Assembly: GCA_037439785.1 (NCBI GenBank)
Contig: JBBIVJ010000013.1
Coordinates: 1 to 64,000 of the forward strand
Length of the DNA stretch: 64,000 bases
Direction: 5' to 3'
Source: DSVZ01 sp037439785
Lineage (GTDB): Bacteria; Verrucomicrobiota; Verrucomicrobiia; Limisphaerales; J093
A program made the translations under genes and the position numbers. Positions 17,163-26,239 of the stretch are shown piece by piece. The number at the start of each line of letters is the position of its first letter. Position 1 is the first letter of the stretch. The notes below the pieces were generated by a model. It had not been told where the DNA came from. It ran no database searches and worked only from the letters and a program-made list of their open reading frames with translations.

Positions 17163-18796
17163 AGCTGGCGCTGGCCCAGATCAACACCACCGTGGGTGAC
17201 CTGGCCGGGAACGAGGCGGCCATCCGGCGGGCCTACGAGCGGGGGGCGGCGGCGGGGGCGGCGTTGGTGCTGGTGCCCGAACTGGCCACGACCGGCTACC
17301 CGCCGCGGGACCTGCTGTGGCGGCGGGGCTTTGTGCGCCGCAACCGCGAGGTGGTGCAGCGGCTGGCGGCCCAAACCGGCGAGACCGGGCTGGTGGTGGG
17401 ATACGTCGAGGAGAACCCCACGCGGCCGGGCCGTGAGTTGCTCAATGCGGTGGCGCTGCTGTACCGGGGCCGGGTGGTGGCCACGCGCGCCAAGATGCTG
17501 CTGCCCACCTATGACGTCTTCGACGAGGATCGCTACTTCGAGCCGGCAACACAGAACGAGCCGGTGCCCTTCCAGGGGCGGCGGCTGGGCCTGACGGTGT
17601 GCGAGGACCTCTGGAACGACGAGGATTTCTGGCCGGACCGCCGTTACCGTCGCAACCCCGCCGCGGAACTGGTCGCCGCCGGGGCGGACCTCCTGCTCAA
17701 CGTGTCGGCCTCTCCCTGGCATCTGGGCAAGAACCGGGTGCGGCACGCGATGCTGTCCAGCCTGGCGGCCAAGCTGGGCCGGCCGCTGGCCTACTGCAAT
17801 CTGGTCGGCGGCAACGAGGAGCTGATCTTCGACGGCGCCAGCCTGGTCCTCGACGCCGCCGGACGGGTGCTGGCCAGCGGGGCGCGGTTCACCGAGGACC
17901 TGGTGATGGCCGACACTGAGGGGCCGCCCGCCCCGGCGACACCGGAGCCGCCCGACGAGGAAAAGTTGCACGCGGCGCTGGTGCTGGGGCTGCGGGATTA
18001 CCTGCACAAGTGTGGATTCACTTCGGCAGTGCTGGGGTTGAGCGGCGGGATTGACTCGGCCCTGACCGCCTGCCTGGCCGTGCACGCCCTGGGGCCGCAG
18101 CAGGTGTGGGGGGTCTCCCTGCCCTCACCCTACTCGAGCCGGGGCAGTCTGGAGGATGCCCGCCAACTGGCGGCCAATCTGGGCATCCGCTGCGACGTCA
18201 TCCCGATCGGGGGGGTGTTCGAGGCGGCCCGGCGGGAGCTGCAGGGGGTGTTTGCCGGGCGACCGGAGGACATCACCGAGGAAAACCTTCAGGCGCGCTT
18301 GCGCGGGGTGTTGCTCATGGCCCTGTCCAACAAGTTCGGCGCCATGCTGCTGACCACCGGCAACAAGAGCGAACTGGCGGTGGGCTACTGCACCTTGTAC
18401 GGCGACATGTGCGGCGGGCTGGCCGTGATCAATGACCTGCCCAAACAGTGGGTGTATCGCCTGGCCCGCTGGATCAACCGCGAGCGGGAAATCATCCCCG
18501 CCGCCAGCCTCACCAAGCCGCCCTCCGCCGAGTTGCGCCCCAACCAGACCGACCAGGATTCGCTTCCGCCCTACGAGGTGCTGGACGCCATCCTCGAGGC
18601 CTACGTGGTCGAAGGCCGCGCGGTCGAGGACCTCATCGCGGCAGGGTTCGAGGCGGGGACGGTCCGGCGGGTGGTGCGGTTGATTGACCAGAGCGAGTAC
18701 AAACGCCGGCAGGCGGCGCCGGGGTTGAAGGTGACCAGCAAGGCCTTTGGCATCGGCCGCCGCCTGCCCATCGTCCAGCGCTACCGCGAGGAATGA
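17159..18796 (+). CDS. nadE: Glutamine-dependent NAD+ synthetase
   Basis: The enzyme amidates nicotinic acid adenine dinucleotide to NAD+ using glutamine-derived ammonia and ATP. The 545-residue protein has an N-terminal nitrilase-type glutaminase domain with the E-K-C triad (ELATTGYPP, AKMLLPTYDVFDE, TVCEDLW). The C-terminal synthetase domain has the PP-loop LGLSGGIDSAL, TTGNKSELAVGYCTLYGDMCGG and the KPPSAELRPNQTDQDSLPPY loop. Both halves are complete, so glutamine rather than free ammonia is the expected nitrogen donor. It starts inside the stop of the DUF192 gene. Confidence 0.95.
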   Translation: MKLALAQINTTVGDLAGNEAAIRRAYERGAAAGAALVLVPELATTGYPPRDLLWRRGFVRRNREVVQRLAAQTGETGLVVGYVEENPTRPGRELLNAVALLYRGRVVATRAKMLLPTYDVFDEDRYFEPATQNEPVPFQGRRLGLTVCEDLWNDEDFWPDRRYRRNPAAELVAAGADLLLNVSASPWHLGKNRVRHAMLSSLAAKLGRPLAYCNLVGGNEELIFDGASLVLDAAGRVLASGARFTEDLVMADTEGPPAPATPEPPDEEKLHAALVLGLRDYLHKCGFTSAVLGLSGGIDSALTACLAVHALGPQQVWGVSLPSPYSSRGSLEDARQLAANLGIRCDVIPIGGVFEAARRELQGVFAGRPEDITEENLQARLRGVLLMALSNKFGAMLLTTGNKSELAVGYCTLYGDMCGGLAVINDLPKQWVYRLARWINREREIIPAASLTKPPSAELRPNQTDQDSLPPYEVLDAILEAYVVEGRAVEDLIAAGFEAGTVRRVVRLIDQSEYKRRQAAPGLKVTSKAFGIGRRLPIVQRYREE

Positions 18797-18865
18797 CGCG
18801 CCAACCGTGGCGCGGGACCTCGGACGTGGAGGGGCGGAAAACCAAGGACCCGGCAGGCCGGCCCC

Positions 18866-20125
18866 TCAGGGGGACTTTTCCAAAGGGGCTTCCCAGAATC
18901 GCACGCAGACTGGCGAGGGCACTTGAAGCACCTCACCCCTGCTGGTCAGACGACCGGTGTCCGAATCGAGCCGAAAGATGACCACCGAATCGGAGGCCTG
19001 GTTGGCAGCCCACAACCACCGGCCGGCGGGATCGAGCGCGAAATGGCGGGGCGTGCGCCCGCCGGTCGGCTGATGCTGCACCGGCTCCAGCCGCGGCCCG
19101 GGCACGGCGGTGAAGGCAAACACGGCCACGCTGTCGTGGCCGCGGTTGGAGGCGTACACCCAGCGGCCGTTGGGGTGTACGCCCACTTCGGCCGTCGTGT
19201 TCTCGCCGTGGAAGCCGGTGGGAAGCGTGGAAACCAGTTGCCGCAGGTCAAGGCGGCCGCTCCGGGCGTCATAGCCGGCCACGGCGAGTTGGCTGGAGAG
19301 TTCGTTCAGGACAAAGACCCACTGGCCGGTGTGGTGAAACGCCAGGTGGCGCGGGCCTGAACCGGGAGGGAGCACCAGGGCGGGGGGAGCGGCCGGCTCC
19401 AGGCGCCCCTGCGCGGCGTCGAAGCGGTACACCACAACGCGGTCGGTGCCCAGGTCGGCCACCAGGGCGTGGCGGTTGTCCGGCGCCAGGTTGACCGAAT
19501 GAGCATGCGGCTGACGTTGGCGAGCGGGATGGACGCTGGACCCGGTGTGTTGCACCACGCAGGTGGGAGCCCCCAACGAGCCATCCGACCGAATCGGCAG
19601 CACGGCCACGCTGCCGCTGCCGTAGTGGGCCACCAGCACGTGCCGGCCGGAGAGGTCCACCGTCAGATGGCAGGGGCCGTTGCCGCCGGAAGGGGTGTCG
19701 CCGAGCGGGCGCAGCCGGCCGGTCGCAGCCTCCCGCGCCCAGGCCGTCACGCGTCCACCGGGTTCGGGGCCGTTGCTTCCCACCTCGCTGACGGCGTACA
19801 CGAACCGCCCCGACGGATGGCAGGCGAGAAATGAGGGATGCGTGGTTTCAGCCACACAGCCCAGCGCCTCCGGGACCGCGCCGCCCCGGCCCAGGCGAAA
19901 GGCGTAGATGCCCCGGCTTTGGGGGCCGGTGTACGTGCCGATGTAAATCCAGCGCTCGTGCATCATTGGCTCCACGGCGGCGGCCGGCTGAACCGGCAAG
20001 ACCCAACCGGCAGCCAGCAAGGTTGCCCCCACCGTCCGCCCGAAAGGCACGGAGCGTGGCGGTCGCGGGGTCAGTCGCCGGGCGCTGGCGGGGGTGGTGG
20101 GGTGGGGTGCGGAAGCTGAGGGCAT
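18866..20125 (-). CDS. Lactonase family protein (YbhE/6-phosphogluconolactonase-like beta-propeller)
   Basis: From the ATG at 20125 the protein has 419 residues with a likely export segment (VGATLLAAGWVLPVQPAAA) followed by a seven-bladed beta-propeller of the Pgl/YbhE-like lactonase family. Visible features include YIGTYTGPQSRGIYAF, HPSFLACHPSGRFVYAVSE, GNGPCHLTVDLSGRHVLVAHYGSGSV and GPRHLAFHHTGQWVFV. In-frame GTG at 20176 is an alternative start with AGGAG two bases before it. Export argues against a cytoplasmic pentose-phosphate role and for hydrolysis of a sugar lactone in the periplasm, but this is inference. A candidate small RNA or attenuator lies about 50-100 bases upstream. Confidence 0.85.
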   Translation of the reverse strand: MPSASAPHPTTPASARRLTPRPPRSVPFGRTVGATLLAAGWVLPVQPAAAVEPMMHERWIYIGTYTGPQSRGIYAFRLGRGGAVPEALGCVAETTHPSFLACHPSGRFVYAVSEVGSNGPEPGGRVTAWAREAATGRLRPLGDTPSGGNGPCHLTVDLSGRHVLVAHYGSGSVAVLPIRSDGSLGAPTCVVQHTGSSVHPARQRQPHAHSVNLAPDNRHALVADLGTDRVVVYRFDAAQGRLEPAAPPALVLPPGSGPRHLAFHHTGQWVFVLNELSSQLAVAGYDARSGRLDLRQLVSTLPTGFHGENTTAEVGVHPNGRWVYASNRGHDSVAVFAFTAVPGPRLEPVQHQPTGGRTPRHFALDPAGRWLWAANQASDSVVIFRLDSDTGRLTSRGEVLQVPSPVCVRFWEAPLEKSP

Positions 20126-20222
20126 GGGGCGGCAAGGCTTGTCGAGGCTGGCGCGGGCGGGCAGGAGTTGTTCCACTTCTCCTCAGAGGTTGCTGACCCG
20201 GACCCCGACTAGAAATGGGTAC

Positions 20223-20310
20223 AAAAAACCCGACGAGCTGAACTCCGGGGACTGCTACCCGTTGAACCGCCCGTCGGGCAGGGTCACAAACACTACAACC
20301 CTCTCATCAC
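20223..20310 (-). ncRNA. Candidate small RNA or 5' leader attenuator
   Basis: On the minus strand a promoter-like pair (see 20317-20344) is followed, about 80 bases on, by an intrinsic-terminator-like structure. CGTCGGG (reading the minus strand, 20235-20229) is preceded by its 7-bp complement (20278-20272) and followed by six T residues (20228-20223). The 36-base loop holds a further CGGG/CCCG stem. The transcript would be about 85-90 nt. It may be a free-standing sRNA, or a leader that terminates transcription before the lactonase gene. It matches no RNA family known to me, and no tRNA-like shape forms. Confidence 0.4.
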
Positions 20311-20316
20311 GCTGGC

Positions 20317-20344
20317 ATCGTACCACGGTTCTGCCGGGGTGCAA
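20317..20344 (-). promoter_or_regulatory. Sigma-70-like promoter upstream of the candidate RNA and lactonase gene
   Basis: Reading the minus strand, TTGCAC (20344-20339) and TACGAT (20322-20317) are separated by 16 bases. Transcription would start near 20310. It is the best promoter-like pair in the 425-base divergent region between the lactonase gene and rhaA. No equally good pair was found for rhaA. Confidence 0.4.
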
Positions 20345-20550
20345 CAGACTTTTTCGACTTTCCTGCGTCCACTTTTTTGTGGCTGCAAACCGTTCAGGCC
20401 AAGTGCCGTTGCCTTGCGGGCGGGGCATTCGCCACACGGTCGCCACAAAATTTTTACGGGTCGGCATTGACGCCCCGAGGCGGGTTGCCAAGCTGCCGGC
20501 CGGTGCGACCCGACCCCTGACGGGTGAGCATGTGATTGTGGGGGACCGCC

Positions 20551-21819
20551 ATGACCTTAAGTCGCCAAACGCTCGAATCCGACTACGCCGCCGCGCGGGA
20601 CCGTTACGGGAGCCTGAGCGTGGACACGGAAAGTGTCCTGCAAACCCTGGGCCGGGTGTCGGTCTCGATTCCCTGCTGGCAGGGCGATGACGTGGGGGGC
20701 TTCGAGCATCCCGCCGGAGCACCCGGGGGCGGCCTGGCGGTGACCGGTCAGTACCCCGGCAAGGCCCGCACGGCCGACGAGTTGCGGGCGGATTTTGAGC
20801 AGGCCCTGCGACTGATCCCCGGTCGGCACCGGTTCAATCTCCACGCCAGTTATGCCGAAACCGGCGGTCGGCACGTGGACCGTGATGCCCTGGGGCCGGA
20901 GCATTTCCAGGGCTGGATTGCCTGGGCCAGGGCGCGGGGACTGGGACTGGATTTCAACCCCACGTTCTTCGCCCATCCCATGGTCCGCCACGGCTTCACC
21001 CTGACCTCACCCGAGGTGGCCGTGCGGCGGTTCTGGATCGAGCATGGCCGCCGGTGCCGGGAAATTGGGGCCGCCTTCGGCCGGGAGCTGGGCACGCCCT
21101 GCCTGACCAATCTGTGGATTCCCGACGGCATGAAGGACACGCCCGCCGACCGCCGCCATCCCCGCGAACGTCTGCTGGAATCCCTGGACGCGATTTACCG
21201 GCAAACGCTCGACCCCCGGCACAACCTCGACGCCGTCGAGCCCAAGCTCTTTGGCCTCGGGGCCGAAAGCTACACCCCCGGTTCGCACGAGTTCTACCTG
21301 GGCTACGCCGTGCGCCGCGGGCTGTTGCTGACCCTGGACACCGGGCATTACCACCCCACCGAAAGCGTGGCCGACAAGCTCTCCGCCGTGCTGTGCTACT
21401 TGCCCCGTCTGGCCTTGCATGTGAGCCGCGGCGTGCGCTGGGACAGCGACCATGTGGTGACACTCAGCGATGAGCTGCTGGCCCTGGCCCAGGAGGTGGT
21501 CTGGGGCGGCTACCTCGACCGCGTCCACCTCGGCCTGGATTATTTTGACGCCAGCATCAACCGCGTGGCCGCGTGGGTCATCGGCACGCGCAGCCTGCTC
21601 AAGGCGCTGATGCTGGCCTTGCTGGTGCCGGCGGAACGGCTCCAGGCAGCCGAGCTGGCCTGTGACTACACCTGCCGCCTGGCCTTGTTCGAGGACTTCA
21701 AGCTTCTGCCCGCCGGCGCGGTCTGGGAGATGTTCTGCGCCCGGCACGATGTCCCCGGCGATCTTGCCTGGCTGGCTGAAATTCGGCGCTACGAGCGCAC
21801 CGTGCTGGCCCAGCGCTGA
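20551..21819 (+). CDS. rhaA: L-rhamnose isomerase
   Basis: The 422-residue protein matches RhaA in length and pattern. It converts L-rhamnose to L-rhamnulose in the cytoplasm with divalent metal ions. Family segments seen are SIPCWQGDDVGGFE, KARTADELRADFEQAL, HRFNLHASYAE, GLGLDFNPTFFAHP, LWIPDGMKDTPADR, LGAESYTPGSHEFYLGYA, DTGHYHPTE and DSDHVV, which carry the metal and substrate residues. The ATG at 20551 has GGGGGA 5 bases upstream, better than the in-frame TTG at 20536. No rhamnulokinase or aldolase is nearby, but other aldose enzymes (araD, xylose-isomerase-like) lie within 20 kb. Confidence 0.93.
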   Translation: MTLSRQTLESDYAAARDRYGSLSVDTESVLQTLGRVSVSIPCWQGDDVGGFEHPAGAPGGGLAVTGQYPGKARTADELRADFEQALRLIPGRHRFNLHASYAETGGRHVDRDALGPEHFQGWIAWARARGLGLDFNPTFFAHPMVRHGFTLTSPEVAVRRFWIEHGRRCREIGAAFGRELGTPCLTNLWIPDGMKDTPADRRHPRERLLESLDAIYRQTLDPRHNLDAVEPKLFGLGAESYTPGSHEFYLGYAVRRGLLLTLDTGHYHPTESVADKLSAVLCYLPRLALHVSRGVRWDSDHVVTLSDELLALAQEVVWGGYLDRVHLGLDYFDASINRVAAWVIGTRSLLKALMLALLVPAERLQAAELACDYTCRLALFEDFKLLPAGAVWEMFCARHDVPGDLAWLAEIRRYERTVLAQR

Positions 21820-21884
21820 GGGGATATTCCCGCCGCCGCCTTGCCCCCAGCGGGAGCGGGGCTGGGCCGTGTGCGAATCCGCCC

Positions 21885-22778
21885 TTACAGCGAATCCCGC
21901 ACCCGCGGAGTGTGGTAGCGGTACCGTTCCCAGTCCTTGTCGCCCACCTGGGTGGGGATGCGGGCGGCATCCATGAAACTGACCGCGATGGCCTGCCGGC
22001 TCTTCATCGAGGGGCCCACCCACTTGTGGATTTCGGAGTGTGCATCGGCGAAGGCAAAACCGGCCGCGCCATTGTGGCAGGTGGCGGGGATGTCCACGAT
22101 TTCCCGGCCCTGGGGTGCGAAGCAGCCGGCGTCGTTGATACTGTCGGGGTGTTCGTCCGCGTACACCCAACTGGCCGAGGGGCCGGGGATGGTCAGGTCC
22201 GAGGCCCACCCGGCGTGCAGGTAAATCGGGTCCCTGGGCCCGCTCTCGGCATTGCCCTCGCCGATACCGATGTTGCCAGAGACACTGCGGACCCGCTCGG
22301 TCCAGCCCTGCGCCCGCTGGGCAGGGGCGAGGTGCTGGTCCGAAGGGCACTTGAAGACGTTCTTGGTGTTGGCGAAATAGGTGGCCAGCTTCGAGAAGCG
22401 GGCATCCACCAGGAACTGGATGTTGGTGTCCGCATCGCCAAACGTTCCGGGATTTACCTGCCAGTCAATCCAGCCGGCCACCCCGGGGGCGACGCGGGAC
22501 CAGTTGGGGTCGTTCGGACGCGGGTCCCGTGCCTCGCCGCCGTGGTAGGCGCCGGGGAAGCGGTCCAGGTTGTCGCCCTGGTACCTGTGGTTGGCGAGCA
22601 TCAACTGCTAGGTGTTGTTCATGCACAGGATGCCCGTGGCCTTGGCCTTGGCGCGGGACAGGGCGGGCAACAACATGCCGGCCAGGAGGGCGATGATGGC
22701 GATGACCACCAGCCGCTCGATCAGGGTGAAGCCCGTTACGGCGGTTCGGGACGGTCCGAAGTCGGGTTTGAGGTTCAT
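21885..22778 (-). pseudogene. Prepilin-like (H-X9-DG type) protein gene broken by an internal stop
   Basis: Starting at ATG 22778 the frame reads MNLKPDFGPSRTAVTGFTLI, then E, then a prepilin-type hydrophobic helix, the N-terminus of verrucomicrobial pseudopilin-like proteins. Codon 57 is TAG (22610-22608), between MNNT and QLMLANHRYQGDN, where intact relatives continue without a break. The rest of the frame to 21885 is well preserved, including CPSDQH, the ADEHPDSIND segment and the FADAHSEIHKW motif near the end. In addition the residue after the conserved glutamate is arginine instead of leucine (IERLVV), which would disturb the membrane helix. Probably a recent pseudogene; a sequencing error or stop readthrough cannot be excluded. 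Confidence 0.75.
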
Positions 22779-22959
22779 GGTGGAGATTGGGTGCGGGTTT
22801 GCTCGGTAAGCATCTTGGTGCGGTCCGCCGGCTCGTCAACCGTGCGTTCCGCCGCCCTGCCGGGGCGTGTTTTCGGTGGGAGGAGGTGGCCAGGCACCGG
22901 GGCCAGCCGCACTTCGTTGTCTGCTTGGGTCAAGGAACACGCCTTGACTCGCGGCCGGG

Positions 22960-25851
22960 TCAACCTTCCAGCGGCCAGCCCCCGTGGGCGTCCAGGCACG
23001 CATCAATCTCCCCCATCAGCCGCGGGGTTTCGGTGAGGGCCCAAACCAGGTGCTGGTACGTGGCGAGATCCTCGTGGCTCAAGGGGCGTCCGCGGCGGTC
23101 CTTGAGCCAGCGTTGCGCCGGCAGATAACCGCCGATGGGAAAGGTCCAGGCCTCCCCGGGGAGACCATCAACGTACTGGGTGGCGTTGATCCAGACCCGG
23201 CCCGCCGCCCCGCGCCGGGGCGGTTGGCAACGCACCTCCTCGACCCGGTCGCTCCCCTTGATCGGGAAACTCGGGCCGCGCGACCGGCCCTCTCCACGGG
23301 TGTGGAGGTCCAGCAGCCGGCTGCCCAGTTCCGCCAGGGTGCGGAAGAGCGTCAGGTTGCGGGTGAGCGGTAGGCGGGGGAAATCCGCGCGCAGAAACTC
23401 GTGGTAGCGCTGGTACCAGGAGGGGCTGTGGAAGACGGCATAGGCGTACGCCTGCACAGCTTCCGGCCCGACCTCGCGCCGCGCCGGTCGGCCGTGGCCC
23501 TCTGGGACGAACCGGACGTCCTGCCGCGCCCACCCGGCCTTCCAGTCTCCCGAATCCGGGCCGAGCAGGAACTCCTCCCGGGCGGCCTCGGGGGCGAGCA
23601 TCACAAACCGCACCAGCCGTCGGCGTAGTTCATCAGGGGTAAAGGCCTTGGTGAAGTGGTCGCGACCGGCCGTGATACCCAGGCTGTGCACCGGCATCAT
23701 CTCGGTGATTTTCCACCCGCGCTCGTATTCGCGGCGACGGCGGGTGCTTGGGGGGATGAACCGGTAGTGGGGCGGGCCGGGGTCGAACACCGTCCAGCGG
23801 GTGTTGCGGATATGATGCCGCGCCAGCCAGTCGTATTTCACCTGGCGTTGGGCCCCCCACAGATCGGCGTGGTGCACCCCCGCTTCCGGCCGCCCCTTTT
23901 TCCGGGCGCGGCGTTCGGGGGGCCATTTGACAAAAATCCCGATCGCCACGCCCTGCTGGATGTCGAAGACATTTTTGTCCGGCTCGCCCGTGTCGGGGAC
24001 GGTTTCCCGCTTCTTGGCATTGCCGTGCAGGTCGAGCAGGTAAATCTCGTCAAAACTGCGCAGCAAGTGCTGGCGCATCCCGCGAAAGGTGGGGTTGTCG
24101 AGGTAACCGTGGTTGGTGATGAAGCCCAGGATGCCCTGGCCGGTCTGCTCGATGCGCCACTGTCCCCACCGGATGAATTTCACGTAGTCATCCTGCAGCC
24201 ATTTGGGGTTGCGCTCCCCCAAGGGCCGGCCGTCGCAAAAATAATACTCGCGCACCAACCGGCCGATCCAGGCCCCCTGGTTGGCGCTGTGGCCGGAGTA
24301 CGGCGGGTTGCCCCGCACCACCAGCACCGGTCGGTGCGCCTTGAGGTCGGCGGCGGCGTTGGCTTCGTTGCTCAGGGCGCGCAGCGGCCCGAGCATCTCG
24401 ACGCGACGCTCGGCCTCCTCGAGGGTGTTGGTGAGGTAAATGTTCAGGCGTTCCCCCGGCCGCGGTTCGTAGCTCCACTGGGGGCGGAACAGCGGTTCCT
24501 CGTCCTTCGCAGCCAGGGCCAGTCCCAGTTTGAAGTGGGCCACCGCGTAGGGGGCCATCAGCAGTTCAAAGCCGTAGAGGCGGGTCAGCAGATGCTCATG
24601 CACGTAGCTGGCCCACTGGCCGGCGTTACCCTGCCGCTTGAATCGCGCCCGGATGTGGTCCAGGACCGCGTACAGGAACGTGGCGGTGCCTGCCGCCGGA
24701 TCGAGGATGAGTACGCGGTGCGATTCCCCCGTCCCGCTCCCTCCCCCCTCGCGGGCTGGGAGGGGTATTTTGCTCCGGCCCGCCAGGCCGTCCTTCAGGC
24801 CGAAACGATCCCGCAGCAGCCAGTCCACGCTTTGCACCAGATACTGGACGACCGGTTCGGGCGTGTAATACACGCCACGCACTTCGCGCAGCTTCGGGTC
24901 GTAGGCCTGCAGGAACGTCTCGTAGAAGTCCACCACCGGGTCATGCCCGGGCCGCGCCGGCCGAAATCTTCCAGAATCCGCGCCAGGTCCGCGTGGGCGA
25001 GGGTTTGGATCAGGTCCTCGACCAGCCCTGCGAAGGGTTCCTCATCGAGGGCGGCCCCGCTGATCTGCTCGAAGAACGTCCGCAGAAAGGGGTTGGTGCG
25101 GGGGATGAGCCTACGGGCAGTGTCGCGGCTAAACGGGACGGTCCCGCAGGCCACCCGGGCGCTGAACAAGCCGTAGGCCAGCATCTGGGCGAACATGTCG
25201 GCAAATGCCGCCACCGCCGCCGCCTCGCGGGCCGCCTCCGCCTGGGGCGCAAGTTCTGGCAGCAGGGTCCGGGCAAAGGCGTCCCGCCAGTCCCGGAGGA
25301 GCGGCGAGGCCTGGCCAGTCTCAAACGCCCTGCCCAGCACATCCCGAATGGCATGTGCCAGCGCGGCCAGGCGTCGCGCCAGGTCATCGGCCGTGGCCAC
25401 CGGCACGCGGGGGCGTGTCAGAAAGTTCTGTAACAGGTTCAACGCGCGTGCCTGCTCGGCGGGCGAAACTGCCTCGACGCGGCCGTCGGCTTGCCGCACC
25501 GCCAGCCGGAAGGTGTCGCGCTTCTGCCCGTCCACGAACCTGCGAAACTCGAGGTAGTCCGTCAGCAGAAGATTGGGCAGCGCGCCGCCGTAGCGTTGGA
25601 GTTGTTCGCTGGTCTCCACCTCTGCGAGATTGGTCCCTACATCCTTGGCTTCCACGTGGCCGAGGGTGAGCCGGTCACGCCGGCGCGCAATGACGTAGTC
25701 CGGGGCGCCGCACGCAGCGCTGCGGTTCGTTCACGGCCGCAGTTTCCGGTTCCAGCGCCTCCTGCAGCGTCTGCAGCGCCTGCCGGTGGGTGTGCTCGGT
25801 GGCGTCGCCCCGCGTCAGAGCTTCCCGGATCTGCTCACGGTACGCCTCCAC
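22960..25851 (-). pseudogene. Type ISP-like DNA methyltransferase/restriction gene with two frameshifts
   Basis: Three pieces in different frames join into one protein of about 960 residues. The first (from a GTG near 25851) reads PVEAYREQIREAL to NEPQR. The second (to about 24945) starts ACGAPDYV, then HVEAKDVG, and ends ILEDFGRRG. The third runs from DPVVDFYETFLQAYDP to 22960. The third carries methyltransferase motif I (DPAAGTATFL) and the catalytic NPPY motif, then a long C-terminal specificity-type region (LGITAGRDHF). The first break lies around 25701-25725. The second fits loss of one C in a C/G run at about 24945-24955. A helicase domain is absent, as in the short members of the group. 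Either a decayed defence gene or two assembly indels. Confidence 0.75.
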
Positions 25852-25918
25852 CGGTCCCGGCTTCCTGCCACCAGGGGGATGGGGGCGGGACCTCGCGGAG
25901 CTGGTCGGTGTCGTTCAT

Positions 25919-26239
25919 GCGCCGTGCGCAGATTATCGGCCGGCGTGGCGCCGTCGAGCCTGTGGCGACCGGTCCTGGCCCGGGCTACGGGGCGGACCGG
26001 AGGCGTCGAGGCTCGGACCGCCGGCATGGCAGGTTTCAGGGACCGCCCTCGCCATCACGCGGTGGAGGCAGGGAGACTGACTTCCCGGCAGACGTTCGGG
26101 AATGGGGCCGTGCCGGTTGGGGCGGAGCCGGGAGAAAAAGCGATTTTTTGCTTGTCTGCCCTAACCTGCTCGGTTAGATGCGGCCAAGTTCAGTCCGTTG
26201 TACGCCTAAAGCGCTACCATAACCGAACAGACCAACCTT
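25919..26239. other. Intergenic region with 6-bp inverted repeat upstream of the TonB receptor
   Basis: About 320 bases without a recognisable gene separate the broken methyltransferase gene from the TonB receptor. CTAACC (26161-26166) and GGTTAG (26172-26177) form an inverted repeat with a 5-base spacer, about 65 bases before the receptor start, which could be an operator. No clear Shine-Dalgarno precedes the ATG at 26240. Confidence 0.4.

Noticed and set aside
20229..20278. tRNA-like element with a 7-bp closing stem
   Set aside because: Only 36 bases lie inside the stem, too few for a tRNA, and no anticodon or T arm forms. It is better read as a terminator on the minus strand.
22601..22610. 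Recoding of TAG as an amino acid in the pilin-like gene
   Set aside because: Other genes in the window use TAG or other stops normally, and the second defect (L to R) favours a pseudogene.
25851..25918. ATG at 25918 as the true start of the broken methyltransferase gene
   Set aside because: It is in another frame and ends at a stop within 27 codons. It would require a third frameshift.
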